Shown one piece after another: positions 21,001-22,309 of a stretch of 22,309 nt of DNA. The notes under the pieces are model-generated. The model saw only the letters and a list, made by a program, of their open reading frames with translations. It was not told where the DNA came from and made no database searches. The stretch comes from a virus, in IMG/VR virus record IMGVR_UViG_3300042197_003178, positions 1-22,309 of that record; one strand, written 5' to 3'. How positions within the stretch are numbered: the stretch's first letter is position 1; every line of letters starts with the position of its first letter. The position numbers and the translations under genes are program-made.

Positions 21001-22309
21001 ACATTGTGTTGGTGCTGATCCTAATGGAGTTTCAATGTTTACAGTAAATACTTGGTTTTGAGCTATTGACGTGCTTCCAAAAGAGTTGGTTGTAGCAGTA
21101 CCAGCACCTGAAGAACCAGCAGCTTTAATTAATAAACGAGAATCGTTTACGAATTGAAGAGAGTAGCTTGTTCCACTCGATAATCCACCGATTGGTGTTC
21201 CTGCAGTTGTATAAGTTGCAGTTGTTGCTCCTGATATTTTGTGGTTTTGAATAAAAATTGTATTGTAAAGAACATTTGTTTTATTATTTGTCACAGTGAA
21301 AGCTGCTGGGAAAGAAGCTATATCATTTGTGAATGGTGTTGTTCTAGATGTAAATCTTAAATAATTTGAGTTTACAACGTTTGCTGTCACTGAAAATTCT
21401 GAAACAGTATAAGGAACAACTGTTGCTGAAGAGTTTACGTATGCAAATCTATTTGTTGTAGAATATCCAGCACCAGTAATTGCAAGTGTACAAACTTCAT
21501 TATTTGTAATTCCATGAGATGGAACATAAAATGTATTTTTTAAAGCAGTTAAATCATCAACAAAACTATAAAATATTTCAGATGAAGTGCCATATGATGC
21601 ATCACCAGTTTCTGGATAATTAATCACAAAACTTCCGAGTGTAGTTGTATCACTTACTTGAAAATTATATGGAGGATTTGAAGTTCCATATCTTCCATTA
21701 TTTCTTGTATTTGCTTGGAATGTAAAACCATCACTTGAACCATTTGTAGAAGATCCATTTGGCACTCGACCTTGGAAACCAATAATTCTATTTCCTGGAC
21801 GTCCACCTTTTCCGAATGTTGCTCCAGCAAAATCTGATCCTGAATGTGCTGTGTTTAAAGCAGTTGGTACGTGATCTATTCTTATGTAATAAATGTGACG
21901 ATAGTTTGAAGTAGGATTACCAAATTTATCTCTGTTAATCGCACCAAATTGAAATTGAATATCTATATTATAATCAGCTCCAGAAAGATAAAAACATCTT
22001 GTCACATCTGTATTCGGAAATTCATTTCCAGGAGATGCACCTTTAGCACCAAGAGAGTAGGAAATATTTCCAGTACCAAGATTTAGATAATTTCTTGCTA
22101 TATAAGTAATATTAATTGGGCTTCCTGCAGTATTTGCTCCTTCAAAATATAATTGATAAATTATTCCTTTAGTTGGAACACGAGATGCTCCCATTATACT
22201 TTGTACGTTCCATGTGAATGAGTTTGTGTTAGTGTTATTAACATAACCTCTGTCATTAGATCCTGTAGCACCTGTCGTCACGTTTCTTGAGAAGAAAGCA
22301 GTGTATCTT
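18088..22309 (-). CDS. Giant virion structural protein (baseplate/fibre type), 5' end beyond the window
   Basis: The frame is open from the stop at 18088 to the right edge. The first in-frame candidate, a GTG at 22279-22281, is preceded in frame by nine more sense codons (reading RYTAFFSRN) with no ribosome site. The gene almost certainly starts outside, and at least 1406 residues are present. The chain is beta-rich. Counting from the GTG, two copies of a small module (GRTITGSGTRFLSKFKRFDS with VISDTEMSIDPALPG near residues 680-745; NSQVITGDNTSFQSQLIVGD with VDSDSRMVVQPPYRG near 937-1000) flank a central domain. Around residues 1015-1060 stands a motif with DPCDGTGPNGYIFDIHKIQM, YADYSWYGAGKIRFG and RSGNLPARYE, which I recall from large structural proteins of marine T4-like cyanophages. 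By place it may replace T4 gp10-type baseplate proteins; the specific role is unknown. Confidence 0.9.
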   Translation of the reverse strand, partial: RYTAFFSRNVTTGATGSNDRGYVNNTNTNSFTWNVQSIMGASRVPTKGIIYQLYFEGANTAGSPINITYIARNYLNLGTGNISYSLGAKGASPGNEFPNTDVTRCFYLSGADYNIDIQFQFGAINRDKFGNPTSNYRHIYYIRIDHVPTALNTAHSGSDFAGATFGKGGRPGNRIIGFQGRVPNGSSTNGSSDGFTFQANTRNNGRYGTSNPPYNFQVSDTTTLGSFVINYPETGDASYGTSSEIFYSFVDDLTALKNTFYVPSHGITNNEVCTLAITGAGYSTTNRFAYVNSSATVVPYTVSEFSVTANVVNSNYLRFTSRTTPFTNDIASFPAAFTVTNNKTNVLYNTIFIQNHKISGATTATYTTAGTPIGGLSSGTSYSLQFVNDSRLLIKAAGSSGAGTATTNSFGSTSIAQNQVFTVNIETPLGSAPTQCTVTMIQHRGKLSRTSRFLRTRFADNIIYNIGAVNGQDSSIFQNEPTWVPKDISSFLVGSPKGVTVTVSPTSDVNAAVPGMTNWWELRLIVSATTGTILLTSSGSGVQTFNVLSQDGAYDGIYAIASVPNSETFTVNVPFKIPARTYSFDSRSDANSGAVNSTNDTIVLGTANPYNPTNFYPGELVAYVPGAGNTDIIGVAGVDNNYLYVIPVSEYAISLANSYVSAIGGQLLQLTPTGATQTQSIQTTNVLKTTKQSGSVSGTQNGRTITGSGTRFLSKFKRFDSIFIYIAARLYEFSVDRVISDTEMSIDPALPGFPSTFTTANYSTISSVNLRPDGFSLHKSFDGGVDITAGTSPNSKIIRQSRKYFRYQSGKGIQNSFAINFSPLKTLQKLEYVNLGGAYPDAVRATCQEPHNLSVGNVVIIDKAVVTTGNNVYNGTFPVNSVIDINTFTYLVGAVPQQQSAAGFPEYGRDSWSQSAIRAGMFDDSNGFFFEYDGQYLYVVRRSCTLQLSGQVNATKNSQVITGDNTSFQSQLIVGDYVQIRGQMYRVISVDSDSRMVVQPPYRGITATGIKCTIREDVRVKQSDWNIDPCDGTGPNGYIFDIHKIQMCYADYSWYGAGKIRFGTKDAKGHIHYHHEFIHNNKLNESYFRSGNLPARYEIENGDAPTSAPTLFHFGTSIIMDGTFDDDDAYLFTAQSKPFVFALGLTQTATSTANSTFSEITLNSRRVFVYSFQCSEADAGKAIVGQLIKDATSNIPDGTYVSQVQKAGASSRIFTSFPATTAVPNNPEIPSGTVFTIGENAFGNGAVDLTRPIPLISIRLAPAVDSGITGAVGEREIINRMQMKLDSGAITTNKTVNVFFILNGNPSKLTFEKVQAPSLSNLISHDTGDIIRDGTVIFSSQASSGSTNFTLSGLIDMGNSILGGDSVYPNGPDLLTIAIQPTDTSTITQASPLVVTGKLSWSESQA

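Noticed and set aside
22279-22281. GTG as the true start of the giant structural protein
   Set aside because: The frame continues open to the window edge, no Shine-Dalgarno lies upstream of the GTG, and the reading before it looks coding, so the start is outside.
1-22309. Avoidance of GATC, GANTC or GTAC
   Set aside because: All three occur repeatedly through the window (for example several GATC and many GTACC), so only GTWAC shows clear absence.

Overview
The window is an AT-rich (roughly one-third GC by eye) piece of a tailed-phage genome: the virion-structure block of a T4-like (Straboviridae-type) marine myovirus. The gene order is that of T4, with the genes on the minus strand. Read in the direction of transcription (right to left) it runs: fibre/baseplate-type proteins, gp13, gp14, gp15, a fibre-like protein, gp17, gp18, gp19, gp20, a gp67-like core protein, a small beta-rich virion protein, gp21, and a Lys/Glu-rich protein in the gp22 position. 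The low GC, the very tight packing and the fibre modules resemble marine T4-like phages of SAR11 (Pelagibacter) or picocyanobacteria. A pelagiphage of the HTVC008M type is my best guess, but no host marker lies in the window.

Right part (about 11.2-22.3 kb): eight genes of adhesion or baseplate-periphery type. They are a giant structural protein running off the right edge, a 232-aa fibre-like protein, two small beta-rich proteins, a 930-aa fibre, a 63-aa coiled-coil/acidic protein, a 117-aa stand-alone fibre N-terminal domain, and a 699-aa repetitive fibre. They occupy the place of T4 genes 9-12 and wac. Middle (7.8-11.2 kb): the neck and tail-completion proteins gp13, gp14 and gp15, then a fibre-like ORF with a cupredoxin-like C-terminus where T4 carries the small terminase gene 16. 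Left part (0-7.8 kb): DNA-packaging motor gp17, sheath gp18, tube gp19, portal gp20, prohead core and protease gp21, and the truncated charged protein. Together these genes build the prohead, fill it with DNA, and make the neck, contractile tail and host-contact fibres.

Genes abut or are separated by 0-72 bases, nearly all with a visible AGGA/GGAG-type ribosome binding site, so the block is probably read as long late transcripts. There is no gene-free stretch over 300 bases. No tRNA, integrase, transposase or CRISPR array was seen, and every sizeable plus-strand ORF is antisense to a well-supported gene.

The most unusual signal is not a gene. By hand scan the pentamers GTTAC and GTAAC (together GTWAC) do not occur once in 22.3 kb on either strand, while the sister motif GTGAC/GTCAC occurs about 46 times. 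Val-Thr codon pairs that I checked use GTC or GTG for Val, in genes that otherwise prefer GTT and GTA. This looks like selection against a specific palindromic DNA motif, most simply a restriction or modification target in the host. Secondary points are the missing gp16, the degenerate cupredoxin domain, a beta-repeat module inserted in gp14, and a possible fibre chaperone.
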